This document shows, piece by piece, positions 24,345 to 36,001 of a stretch of 64,000 nucleotides of DNA. The notes under the pieces are model-generated. The model made no database searches. It was given only the letters and a program-made list of their open reading frames with translations, and was not told the origin of the DNA. The DNA comes from Epiperipatus broadwayi. Its lineage: Eukaryota > Onychophora > Udeonychophora > Euonychophora > Peripatidae. Position 1 is the stretch's first letter; each line of letters begins with the position of its first letter. The DNA is taken from contig JAQFVV010000112.1 of the NCBI GenBank assembly GCA_028023455.1, positions 1-64,000 of the forward strand, read 5' to 3'. A program made the position numbers and the translations under genes.

Positions 24345-25185
24345 TCCATTTGGGTCGGCGATTCATCTAACATTTTGCTATTCACGCTTTTTTCTCGAAT
24401 AAACTTCTATATTTCGCTAATACGCTTATTTTTTAAATAATAAATTTCGCAAGACACTTAGAATCATATTGAAAAAGTAATAAGCACATTATTGGAATCG
24501 ACAATCTTCAGTAATATTTTCAGTGCTTTATAATAGTAAGATATTTTTTATGTAATAATGAAATTAGAATCATGATTTTCAATTACTCAAACATATATAA
24601 TTACTCTACAAGATTATAATGTAAATTTGTTCAAAATATTATGCGTAGCTAATTTAATGTATTTTAAATCATTATTTCGTTTTTGCTTTTTTAAAGTGAT
24701 CGCTCACTACTAATCATTTAAAAAATCTCAAGTTTATTTTTGAAGCGTGAGTAATATATGGGCACAATTAACAAAATTAAAAATTAAAATTAGTACATCG
24801 TTTTTAGTTGTTAGATTAATTACTATTATTTCAGACATTAACATATATTAGTTACCCTTGTTTAATATTTTTCAGTAGAATTAGAATGAATTCCAAAATT
24901 TTAACAAGAAAATAATAAAATGTAATTATAAAAATTACTAGATAATACATTTTGAATAAAATTAAATATTATTTAGCTAAAAAAGAATTAATTGTATCAA
25001 TTTGAATTTCTTGAAAATTTTTTATTAGTCATATTTTATTTTTTTTGCACAAATTTTGAAGTAATTTTATATAATTTTCATTTAATATATCTTGAAATTG
25101 TAGAACTCTTTTCTGCAGTTAATTTATTTTATATGATTTTATACAATATTTTTCGAGGAATCACAGAAATGAGATCTGGTGGTGT
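24345..25185 (-). mobile_element. TA-flanked DNA transposon remnant (left, inner)
   Basis: Mirror of 36,002-36,968. CATTTGGGTCGGCGATTC at the outer end is a decayed terminal repeat. ATTTCGCAAGACACTTAGAATCATATTGAAA and the AATAAGCACATTATTGGAATCGAC block are the conserved interior. No transposase is present. Confidence 0.6.
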
Positions 25186-25189
25186 ATAT

Positions 25190-27720
25190 TTTGAAATCTT
25201 AATTATATGGAAAATGGTTCAATAAAGGAAATATTTATTATATTTTATATATATTATTATTTTATTTTCATAAATAGTAGTTAAATTATTATTAATTTTT
25301 TGAAAACAATATTATGGATTCAAATTTTATGTTTTTTGACTATTATTAATGATTATTCTCAGATTGATTGTTGGAATTTATTCATCACTAAGTAAGAAAA
25401 TAGATAGAAAGGAGAAATAATAATAATAAAAAAAGAGTAGTCATATGGAAAAAAGTTTATATATTTATCAATATTTTTATTGTTATATTTTAATAATTGA
25501 ATTGAAGTTATATTGTTTTAAAAAGACGGAAAAAAGAGCAATGGAAACAGCATGGTCGTTTTACGTCTTTAGTAAAAGTGAATTTTTGTAAGATTTAAAA
25601 GTAATGCAAAGTGATGAAGAATTGGCACCAGTTATCTTTTAAATAAATGCAAATATCATAGAAGTAATGCCTTTTAAGTCATGTGAATTTACATATGCAA
25701 TATGCTAAATAAAAATATTAATTTATTTAATAGATAAGGAAACTATTTTAAATTGGTTTTATAAAAGAAATATATCATTATTTTTATAAAAGAGTATTAG
25801 ACTTCTACAGAAGAGATGTGGTGTAAAGAAACATTCTGACTGTATACAATACCAATTATTGGATCATAATAAATTAATGAATATATTAAACATAAGTAGA
25901 TAAAAAATAGATTGGTGGAAGATGGTTACATGAAAATAATATAGAGTTGCGTAATTGTACAAAAAATATTAAATTTAAATTTATCAAATATTGAATTTCT
26001 GATATGATCAAGTTGAGATATTAAATAAGGAAAATATATATATGTTTTATTTGTTAATGGAGATAACCATAAAGAAACTGTTGTGGGGTATATAGCAGAC
26101 AGCGTAAAGAATTGATTTAATCAAAATAACATGTACAATGATAGAAAATGTTGTAATAAAAAGAATGGAAAGAAAGTGTAGTTATAAAAAAATTGGCAGA
26201 AAATAATGAGAGGTTGATATGCAAAAGAAGACATGTGTAATATGTTTGTAATTTTTTAAAGAATATTTAGGCAATAAGAAAATGAATGAGATAATAAAAT
26301 AGGATATGAAGAAATGTAAAGATATCCTGGAAATAAAATAAAACAAAGTATAAAGTGATATTGAATTATATGAAGGAGAATAAATTGATAATATAAAATA
26401 TAGATGGTTACTAACTTAGCTTTTTGCAACTCATTAAGAAAAAATAAAACACACCAAAAGAAGATATGGCCGCAAGAGTAATTGTAATTTTTGACAATCA
26501 TATTTTACAATTTATGTATACATCACATCACATATATATATATATAAAAGTAGATATATAATATATGGTAGTAATAGAAATAAATTAGTTATGGAATTAA
26601 ATAATATTAATAATAGATGTAGTAAAATAGACAAAGCAAGTTCCAAAAAGATAAAGTATAGTTAGTTACAAGTATGTTGAAAAAAGTGAGAATATGAAGA
26701 ATGGATATAACACCATTAAGGAAAGCATTGATGATAATATGATAGTTGTATTTTTAAATATAAAGATAGTTTTAAATATAAAAAAGAATGTAGTTATGAG
26801 TTAATTAGTGATTATTATCATCGACATATTTATAAATAATTTGAAGAAAAAATAGTAGGAAATATATAAAAAGAACTAATTCAAATATTATAGATATGCG
26901 GGATATAATTGTTGTTGGAATTTATATTAAAATATTTAATGAATTGAATAATAATATATACAATGGTGGTTATGAAGAAAAAAGGTTTTATTGGGATTAT
27001 TTATTGCTAACAGAGAGTCAAGGAAAAAATGACAGAAATATATTAAAGATGGAAAGAAATTTCAGTTTTAAATTTGCAAACGATAGATTTACAAATAAAA
27101 AGGAATCTATTTTAAAAAAATGAATATAAAAAATATTATTAGAAAAAGTTTTGAACAGGTAGGGTATAAAAAGTGTAAAAATACAAAAGATGGAAGGCTC
27201 AATAATACGGAGAATGTTATTCCATTATAAAAGATATATAAGATTTAAAAGAGAGGTTGAATGCGAATATAAGATTTGCTTGAAGAAATTGGAAAAAATG
27301 AATGTCAAATGCGAAGAAAAAAAATGTCAATGTGCCGTGTCGTAATTTTTGTAGGTTGTTTGCAAAATATATATAGAGAATATGGGGTAAATTTTGGTAG
27401 GTTGGTTGAAAGGACAGTTCAGAATCATAGTTAATTAGGTCATCGGTCATAGAACAGATGTATTGAAGACGCGAAGTTAAGGTTAAAGATTATAATACAA
27501 GTGAAATATTATTTTTTTGTCGTATATTTAAGAGGTACGTGTTAATTTACAGCGAATTCGCAGTTGAGAAATAGCACTGAATTTGGATATATGAAAGTTG
27601 TTTTGTTGTTGTTGTTTTTAAATTAATATAGATACTACACGTAGTCAATTAGTTAACTATAAATAAGTGTTACATTTGAAGATAGTGGTTGTCGCTATGT
27701 ATGTCGCGTATATGTGTTTT
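25190..27720 (+). pseudogene. Penelope-like retroelement PLE-3L (left, badly decayed)
   Basis: Mirror of PLE-3R. It starts with a terminal block GGTTCAATAAAGGAAATATTTATTAT (25,217). The N-terminal coding traces begin near 25,540 (ATGGAAACAGCATGGTCG). RT traces appear at 26,600-27,000 and GIY-YIG/linker traces at 27,060-27,480. Deletions of single bases are very common compared with the three right-arm copies (for example TTTGAAGAAAAAATAGTAGGAAATAT for TTTGGAAGAAAAAATAGTAGGAAAATAT). The short open frames at 26,896-27,123 and 27,217-27,450 are leftovers of these broken regions. Confidence 0.7.
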
Positions 27721-27834
27721 TTTTGCATTTAATATATCAACCATTTGATGGTGTTGATGTTAATCATATTATGATTCGTTAAGTCTATGATCTATATAAA
27801 TATCGGCTTTAGTTTTATACACTAATAGTAAATA

Positions 27835-28575
27835 ATATTACTATTTGAAAAAACAATATTTAGAAATTCATATTAATTCAAAAATGATGATTAAAATAAT
27901 TTATGTTTTTTGATATAATTAATTGTAAAATAACTCATTTTTTTGTTAGTTGTGTGTGTGTGTTTGTTGTTCATTTTATTTTTTAATAGAAATAATATAA
28001 TTTATATTTTAATTTACACAAATTTTTATATCCACGTTAAATTTAAAAGCTATTCTGCTTTTTTTTTTGACAGTAATTAATAATTTTTTGTTAGTGTGTA
28101 TATATAGAAAAAATAATTCATTTTATTACTTTTATTTTTTTTTTGTTTTATAGTAATGAATCAGAAAGTAGATTATTTTTCTAGTGTAGATACAGTAATA
28201 TTATTTGTAACATTAAATTTAAAAAAATGATACCTGAATTAATTTTTTTTGTTATTGACAAGTGGATTGGTTTTATTTTGTGTGTGTATATATATGTGGT
28301 ACAGTCTTTTAATAGAATAATATGTAATTTAATATCACGTACTATTAAATATTTAATTAATACTAAATTTTGAATGATACTCAACTTATTTTTGGACAGT
28401 AATCAATCAGAAAGTCGTTCTTTGTCGTGTATATATAAAGACAATGGAAATTCGATTACTTGTTTCTTTTTTATAGTACGAAAGTGGGTTATTTTTGTTG
28501 CGTATCGTTATTTAAACATAAATTTAAAAGGATGTCTGATTAGAGTAAACTCATTAATTAGTTGAGGTTAATTAA
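27835..28575 (-). repeat. Minisatellite near the axis (left)
   Basis: Mirror of 32,034-32,910. The units (ATTAAT..CAGAAAGT..TTTTTGTT-GTGTGTATATA) are still countable (about six) but heavily mutated, especially in the former TCGGGTATCAT block (for example ATGATACCTGAATTAATTT at 28,228). Confidence 0.6.
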
Positions 28576-30050
28576 ATAATAAAATTGCTAAATAGCATAG
28601 TTCAAAAAAAGAGTGTAAAACAGTATAGACCACATTATCATCAATATATTTAGAGAATTTTAGCCAAATATGTTAATAATATAGTTAATTTTTTATTTAT
28701 GAGTATTTAATATTTACTTTTTTTTTACAAAATCAAATGTTACATATTTTTTAAAAAATTTATTAGGGATAAGTGAGAGAAGTTGCTACTTCTTTCTTTA
28801 TCTGTTAAGATAAAACTATAAAAAAATAATTTAATTGGATGCAATTTTATATGATTTTGAGAAAGATATAAGCAGCGTTGTTTATCTTAATAAATATTAG
28901 AATGATTAGATACGAAAATTAATTTAAATCAAAATAAGATAGTTTCGTAGGATATTTTTAATTCATTTGTTATGTTATGTGGTGGCACAGATTTTGGTAT
29001 ATAATCGAAAAAAAATAGTGGCAGAGAAAAAATAGATAGCAGATAAAAAATAATTGTTGAATACTTGTTTCCAGTCATTTATAGTCTCTGGATGAGAAAT
29101 AAATCAGTTAATTTCAATTATTGATTAGTTTGAGATGTTTTTTAGCTGCATGGATTTTTTATGGAATAAAAGTTAGAAGATTTATTGGAAATTAGTAAAT
29201 TAGACGAAGATCGTTGAATATTATGTGAAATAATTATTATTGAGCTAGCTGTTAAACTTACCTTGTATTTTGACAAAACAATATAATTATAAATTCATAA
29301 ATTTTTAGTCAGAGGGAAAGATTACATTACAAAATAAACTTTTAGTTATAATTGTTATCAAAAAAAATAACCTAGATGTAGTATAAAGCGAATCTTTTAT
29401 GAAAGTAAAGAATGAATATTTGTTTTCTATAGTAAATATATATTTAATGGTATAATTGTAAATATTGATCTTAATTTTGAAAAAAGAAATATAGAAATAG
29501 TTTTCATATGTGCATTATAGCATATGTGTGCGTGTGTATATCTGTCCACTTGATAAATGACACTGACACATTTAACAACTTTTTTTTTTATTATGTAAAA
29601 GTGTAGTTTTAAAATACATTCAAAGCATTATCTATAATTATTATTATGTTTTTATATATGTGTGTATGTATATCAGTTATATTTTTTATATTTATTCATC
29701 AATCTAAAGAGTTATATTTTATTAGATATCTTAATATGTTTTTTGTTAAATTGAAATGATATTACTACATTATTATTATTTATATTATTAATAAAAAATT
29801 CAGGAGAACTAGGACTTCATTTATGCTCATTGTATAATATATAATTGATAAACAGCTAGTTAGTCCGACTTTTGATATTAGATTATCTGGATACAATAAA
29901 TTTAATTTTTAAATTTTCTTTATAAATTATTGTATTAGTTCTGTAAATTGTGTGGTATATTATTTTTATTATATAACGCTAGTGGTAGTCTTTTCTGCAC
30001 ATAGACTACACTCACATGGGGGTAAAGTTATTACAGAGACATAAATTTTT
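28576..30050. other. Axis-proximal left arm, no gene
   Basis: AT-rich, pairs with 30,100-31,950. No coding frames, no named transposon. Local GT runs (29,527, 29,659) have CA counterparts at 30,560 and 30,725. Confidence 0.5.
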
Positions 30051-30100
30051 GCACATGTTTAGAAATTTGTATGCACAGATACAATTTATAAACATGTGCA
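30051..30100. repeat. Axis of the giant palindrome
   Basis: GCACATGTTTA at 30,051 is answered by TAAACATGTGC at 30,089-30,099, and GTAT (30,069-30,072) by ATAC (30,079-30,082). This leaves only six bases (30,073-30,078) unpaired. Pairing continues outward with mismatches: TTCTGCACAT near 29,993 against ATGTGCAGAG near 30,153, and TAGTCCGACTTTTGAT near 29,861 against ATCAAAGTCGGA near 30,307. There is thus essentially no spacer. Confidence 0.9.
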
Positions 30101-30318
30101 AAGCAGAGAGATTTATGTCTGTGTTAACTTTACTTATTCAGTGCTAGTGCAATGTGCAGAGAAAGACTGCACTTGGCAGACCAAAAGATAGACTCTTTTA
30201 TGCTGTAAAAGTATAATATGCCCTACAATTTGATTACAATACAATACAATAATTTATAAGAAAATTTAAAAATTAAATTTATTTGTATCAGATAAATAAT
30301 TTTTTATCAAAGTCGGAT

Positions 30319-30388
30319 AGCAGCGGGCACATGTAAAATGGTCTGCGGGTGCCATGGTGCCTGTGGGCATAGAGTTGGGGATCCCTGG
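30319..30388 (-). mobile_element. Possible hAT-type terminal fragment
   Basis: A GC-rich 70-base island in AT-rich surroundings, ending GTTGGGGATCCCTGG. Its complement, CAGGGATCCCCAAC, resembles the common hAT end CAGGGGTCCCCAAC, followed inward by ATGCCCACAGGCACCATGG. Only one terminus is visible. The mirror site (about 29,800-29,865) holds a decayed AT-rich counterpart starting CAGGAGAACTAGG. Confidence 0.4.
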
Positions 30389-30399
30389 ACTAAATACAA

Positions 30400-32033
30400 T
30401 TTTTTATTAATATTAAATATAAATAATAATAATAATAGTAATATCATTTCAATTTAACAAAAAAACATATTAGATAGTATCTAATAAAGAATATAATACA
30501 TAGTGATGTGAATAAACACTTCCTTTTCATAAATTACCTAAAAATATAACTGATTATAGTCATACATACACACATATATAAAAAACATAATAATAATTGT
30601 TGGTAATATTAGATAACTGAATAGTATTTTAAAACTACACTTTTTACATAATACTAAAAAAAAATTGTTAAATGATGTCAGTGTCATTTATCAAGTAGTT
30701 TATAAAAAAGAATATATATATATATACACACACACACATAATTCTATATGCACGCATATACATTCATATATGAAAAGCTTAATTTCTATATTTCTTTTTC
30801 AAAATAAGATCAATATTTAAAATTATATATTTCATTAAATATATATTTATAGAAACAAATATTCATTCTTACTTCTATAAAAAGATATGTTCGCTTTTTA
30901 TTCTCTGTCTAGGTTTAAAAAGAACCATCTGCAGTTCATAACAATAACAATTATAACTAAAAGTTTTATTTTGTAATGACTCTTTCCCCTCATTTTTTTC
31001 TTAGAAAAAAATTTACATGGTATAATTTATAATAATATTGTTACAGTGTGCAGTTAATTGACAGAAAATACTAGGTAAGTTGTAGCACAATGAGGTGTAT
31101 TTCACATAATGATTAACAGATAATAGATCTAGTGTACTTGGTTAATGTTTTACTGCATTTTATTTGTTTCAATGAACTCTTCTGAAAGCATTTTCTTTTT
31201 TCTAAATAAAAGTCCATGCAGCCTAATAACAAACATCTCAAACTTTATAATAATTTGAAATTAACTGATTCAATTTCTCATCCAGAGTTTATAAGTAATG
31301 GCTTCAAACAAATTATTCAACAATTTATTTTTTTATCTGCTATCTATTTTTTTCTCTGCCACTGACAAAACTGGAGAACTCACTGACCAATATACCAAAA
31401 TCCTGTGCCTTTTATAACATAACATAAATGAACAAAATCCTGCAAGCTATCTTATTTTTGATTTAAATTAATTTTCGTATCTAATCAGTTCACAGATGAA
31501 TCTTTTAATTAATTACAAAAAAAAAAAAGGAATTACAAAATTTTCATAAAACAAATGATCTAATTGACCTCAGACAAAAATATTTATGTCCATTTAAAAT
31601 TATTAACCCCTTTGGCTAAGATTAAACAACACTGCTTAATCTTTCACAAAATCATATAAAAAAAATTAATAAAACTTTCTTAGTAATAACTTTATCTACA
31701 CATCCAATTAAGACATTTTTTTATAGTTTTTATCTTAGATAAGAAAAGAAACTATAACTTAATTGTTCTCTCACTTTATCTAATAAATACACTAAAAAAT
31801 ATGTAACATTTTGTTTTGTAAAAAAAAAGTAAAATATTAAATACTCATAAATAAAAAGAATTAATTTCAATATTCTTATTAACATATTTGGCTAAAATAT
31901 AAATATGTGTGTGTAAATATTGGTCCCAATATATTCCTTTGTTTTTACCTCTTTTTTTGAACTATGCTTGTTCTTTGAAATTTTATTGATTTAATTAACC
32001 TTGTTTTCAGCTAGCCCTGTGGGTTTAAATTAA
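30400..32033. other. Axis-proximal right arm, no gene
   Basis: Pairs with 28,600-29,800. It contains only short CA/TA runs and poly-A stretches; nothing coding or transposon-like is recognised. Confidence 0.5.
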
Positions 32034-32910
32034 TCGGGTATCATTTTTAAATTTAGTATTTAAATAACGGTACCTTTCTACATATACACACTAACAAAAA
32101 TAACCCACTTTCTGATTCATTACTATAAAAAAAAAAAGCAAATTAGTCGGGTATCATTTTTCCATTGAGTATTTCAATGATGGTCCTTTTTATATATACA
32201 CACGAACAAAAAGAACTGACTTTCTGATTAATTACTGTCCAAAAAAAATAAATTAGTTGGGTATCATTTCAAAATTTAGTGTGAATTTTTAAATGTTGTG
32301 GGTAAATTGAATAATGTAGAATTGCATATTATTTTCTATTAAAGAAAGACTGTACCTTTTTTTTATATATATACACACACACACAAAGAAAATAAAACCC
32401 ACTTTCTGATTAATTACTGTCAATAGCAAAAAAAAATTATTCGGGTATCATTTTTTAAATTTAGTATTTAAATAATATTACTTTTGATATCTACACACTA
32501 AGAAAAATAATCTACTTTCTGATTCATTACTATACAAAACAAAAAAAAAAGCAAATTAGTCGGGTATCATTATTAAATGTAGTATTTAAATGGTGGTACT
32601 TTTTATATATACACACTAACAAAAAGAACCCACTTTTTGATTAATTACTGTCAAAAAAAAAAAAAGCAAATTACTCGGGTATTATTTTTAAATTTAGCGT
32701 GGATGTAGAAATTTTGTGTAAATTGAAAAATGTATAATTGCATATTATTTTCTATTAAAAAAATATCGTAACTTTTTATAGACACACACAAACAAAAACA
32801 ACCCATTTTACAATTAATTACTATCCAAAAAACATAAATTATTTGGGTATCATTTTTGAATTTAATATGAATTTCTAAATATTGTTTTTCAAATAGTAAT
32901 ATTATTTACT
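32034..32910 (+). repeat. Minisatellite with three-unit higher-order period (right)
   Basis: Seven units each starting TCGGGTATCAT or TTGGGTATCAT, at 32,034, 32,147, 32,257, 32,441, 32,560, 32,675 and 32,843. Lengths are 113, 110, 184, 119, 115, 168 and a partial unit. The pattern repeats every three: the first ends with GATTCATTACTATA, the second with GATTAATTACTGTC, the third carries an extra segment with GAATTGCATATTATTTTCTA or a close variant. The higher-order period is thus about 405 bases. Each unit also contains a short TATATACACAC-type stretch. Confidence 0.85.
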
Positions 32911-33474
32911 ATTAGTTACTCTAATTTCCTATTACAAAACTAAAGCCGATATTTATATAGAATCATAGACCCAGCCCAGAATCATAATATGTATGTGTTT
33001 TTGATTAGCATCAACGCCATCAAATGGTTGATATGATAGAATAAAAAAAAAACACACATACTTTATACACTACATTATATATCATTTCTCATATATTTCT
33101 ACTAACCATATCTTCAAATATAACCTTATTTATTTATAGTTAACTAATTATTTACATTAACTAATTATTTACATATATCATATATATTAATTTAAAAAAC
33201 AACAACAACAAAAAAAACAAATCAACCATATATCAAATTTTCCAGTTATGCTTCAATGTCCATTTACTACTCAACTTTGCAGGTCCTTTAACTAAATTAA
33301 CACATTTACTCATATTCTCTTAAATATATACTGTTTCATAATATTTCCTTGTATTATAATCTTTAACATATTTTATAACTTCCATATCTTCAATACATCT
33401 CATTCTATGACCAGTATTCAAATAATGAACATATGGTCCTGAATTCATATCCTTCCTTTCAATAGCCCTATTAT

Positions 33475-33486
33475 GATCGGAAGAGC
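33475..33486 (+). other. Match to Illumina adapter core
   Basis: GATCGGAAGAGC lies inside the GIY-YIG region of PLE-3R. In the sister copies PLE-1R and PLE-2R the same place reads CTCTTTTCCTCT or CTCTTTTCCCAC. The string equals the first bases of the standard Illumina adapter minus its leading A, and it destroys the local reading frame. It is most simply a sequencing-adapter remnant left in the assembly. Confidence 0.75.
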
Positions 33487-35954
33487 CTTTCTATTGCTGT
33501 TTTCCCCGTTTGACCTATATATATATTTTACTGCAACACCTACAAATTATTTTGTATACCAATCCTATTTTACTTTATTATTCTCTCTCTTCACATTTGA
33601 TATTCATTTTTCCAATGATTTACTGTTCTTCCAAGCAAATCTTATATTCACATTCAACCTCTCTTTTCCTAAAATCTTATATACATCTTTATAATAAGGT
33701 GCTGATATCCATCCATTATCGAACCTTCCATCTTTGTTTTTATTTTCCTTTCCCCATATTTTACTTATTTACTCTTACTATTCAAAACTCTTCTAATACC
33801 TTTTTTATTATATCCCATTTTCACATAATCATTTTCTATATTCATTTTTTAAAATAGATTCCTTTTTATTTATTGTAAGTCTATCATTTTTTATTTCAAA
33901 GCCCTTTAAAACTGACATTTGTTGTGACCAAGGTTGGTGTGAACTAGGATCAATTATTCCTCTAATTTCTACATCTTTAATGTACTATTTCACCTCTATT
34001 TCATTTTCCTTATTTCTATTCAAATAAATATCTAAATATTTTAAACCTTTTTCTTCTTTCCCCATTGTAAACTTAATTTTATATACATTATCATTCAATT
34101 CATCAAATATTTTTAATACACTCCTACTATTTCCAATAACAATTATATCATCCACATATCTATAATATTTAATTAGTTCTTTATTTTTTATATATTTTCC
34201 TACTATTTTTTCTTCCAAATTATTTATAAACACCGATGATAATAACCCACTTATCGAACATCCCATAACCCATTCTTTTTTTATATTCCAAAACCTATCG
34301 TTATATTTAAAATACAAACTATCACTTATTATCATCAATGCTTCCTTAATAGTGTATATCCATTCTTTAGATATTCTTCCACTTTTTTCTAACATACTTA
34401 TAACTAACTTTATACTTTTATCTTTTGGAACACTTTGATACATTTTACTACACTAATGAAGCAATCAAACTATTCCTATTTAATTTAATATTATTTAATT
34501 CCATAACAATTTCTTCTGAATTTTTAATACTATACATGCCATATCCAATTACATCTTCTTTATATATATATATTATTGTACATAAATTTTTAAGAATATG
34601 ACTGTGCAAAATTTACAATTCTCTTGCAGCCATATCTACTTTGTGTGTTTTTATTTTTCAAAATATATATGGATGCACAAAAGCCATTGGATATTACCAT
34701 CTTTACTTTTTACTATTAATCAATTTCTTCTCCTTTATATAATTCAATAACACTTTATATTTGTGTTTGTTTTATTTCCAGAATCTTTATATATTTCTTC
34801 ATATCCTTGTTTTATTATATCTTCATTCATTTTCTTATTATATTCATTTTCTTTTAAAACTATAACCCTATTACCTTTGACTTCACATGTTATTATCAAC
34901 CTCTCTTATTCACCTTTTCTATTATTTTCTTTATAATACACTTTTCTTTCCATTCTTTTTTATTACAACCTTTTTTATCATTTGTCAGATTATTAAGTTT
35001 TGATTGCAGTTCAATTTTTAATTCATCTTTTATGTCTGCTGCTTCTATACTTATAACAGTTTCTTTATGGACATCTCCACTAACAAATGGTATATATATA
35101 TTTTCCTTATTTAATACCAACTATCCATTCATTTTAAATTTATTTAATATTTTTTAATACAGTTATCACTTTTTATATTATTTTCATGTAAACCATCTTC
35201 CAAATTCTCATTCTTCCTTTCTAATCAATCCCATTTTTTATCCTACTTTATCTTTAACATATCCATTAATTTCTATTATGATCCAACAATTGGTACTTTA
35301 TATATTCAAATGTTTCTTTACATACATCTCTTCTTAACATATTTTTAAGTCTATTATACTTTTTTATAAAAATATCTACAATGTTATATTTTTCTTTACA
35401 ACCAATTCAAAACAGTTTCCTTAATCCTATTAAACAAAGTAATATTTTTATTTTTTATTACTTATGTAAAATTCACATGACTTGGGCATTAAGCCATGTT
35501 TCTTGCATTTATTTAAAAAAGATAACTGGTGCTTTAATTCTTCTATCCTTTTCTGCACATTACTTTTTTAAATCTTACAAAATTCACTTTACTTAAGACA
35601 TTATATAAAAACGACCATGCTTTATTTCCATTACTTCTTTCCATTCTTTTTTAAAACAATATAACTTCCAATTCAATTAATTAAAATATAGTAATATAAA
35701 TGATATTAAAAAATATATAAAAAACTTTTTTCCGCCTTGACCACTTCTTTTTTATTATTATTATTTCTCCTTTCTATCTAATTTTCACTTAATTTATATT
35801 CCAAAAAAATGAACATTAATTCAAATTCAACAGTCAATTAATCTTGAATAATCCTTAATAATGGTCAAACATAAATTTGTCCATAATGTTGTTTTCAATA
35901 ATTAATAATGGTTGCAACATAATTGAAATATATATAAAAATAATAAATATTTCC

Positions 35955-35999
35955 TTTATTGTTAACCAGTTTTCCCGCTATATTAGGGCCTTTTCAAAA
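35955..35999 (-). ncRNA. Hammerhead-ribozyme-like motif at PLE-3R 5' end
   Basis: The minus strand reads TTTTGAAAAGGCCCTAATAT, then AGCGGGAAAACTGGTT: the same layout as at 40,933, with stem II weakened (GCGGG). It is cut off at 36,000 by the TA-inserting transposon, which entered exactly upstream of it. Confidence 0.35.
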
Positions 36000-36001
36000 T
36001 A

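Larger units (their letters stand above)
1..30072 (+). repeat. Left arm of giant palindrome
   Basis: The whole segment is matched, in inverted orientation, by 30,079-62,113. Anchor pairs read directly: 1 with 62,113; 537-2,692 with 59,419-61,577; 3,711-4,097 with 58,012-58,398; 7,881-11,219 with 50,770-54,187; (TA)n at 7,315, 15,409 and 16,038 with (TA)n ending at 54,774, 46,386 and 45,713; PLEs at 20.5-24.0 kb with 37.3-41.0 kb. The sum of paired coordinates drifts from 62,114 outside to about 60,151 at the axis because the right arm is about 2 kb longer through accumulated indels. Outer 5,360 bases are near-identical to the partner; the remainder is roughly 80-90% alike by eye. This arm carries the more decayed version of most inner repeats. 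The arm continues past the left window edge. Confidence 0.95.
33065..35999 (-). pseudogene. Penelope-like retroelement PLE-3R, nearly full length
   Basis: The longest PLE here. From the 5' end at 35,999: hammerhead-like terminal motif, untranslated leader, then a first ATG near 35,644 with N-terminal traces typical of PLEs (LSFLNKC, then GLMPKSCEF read across frames). A 74-codon frame lies at 34,896-35,120 and RT finger traces at about 34,750-34,890. The RT core at 33,985-34,443 is open for 152 codons, with MGCSISGLLSSVF (motif B), YRYVDDIIVIG (catalytic YVDD) and GLKYLDIYLNR. Linker and GIY-YIG follow at about 33,260-33,950, frameshifted. The 3' end reaches about 33,065. At two positions where PLE-1 and PLE-2 have shared stop codons this copy has sense codons. 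Confidence 0.85.

Noticed and set aside
32034-32910. CRISPR-like array
   Set aside because: Units are 110-184 bases, the whole unit repeats, there are no unique spacers, and the setting is animal repeat DNA.
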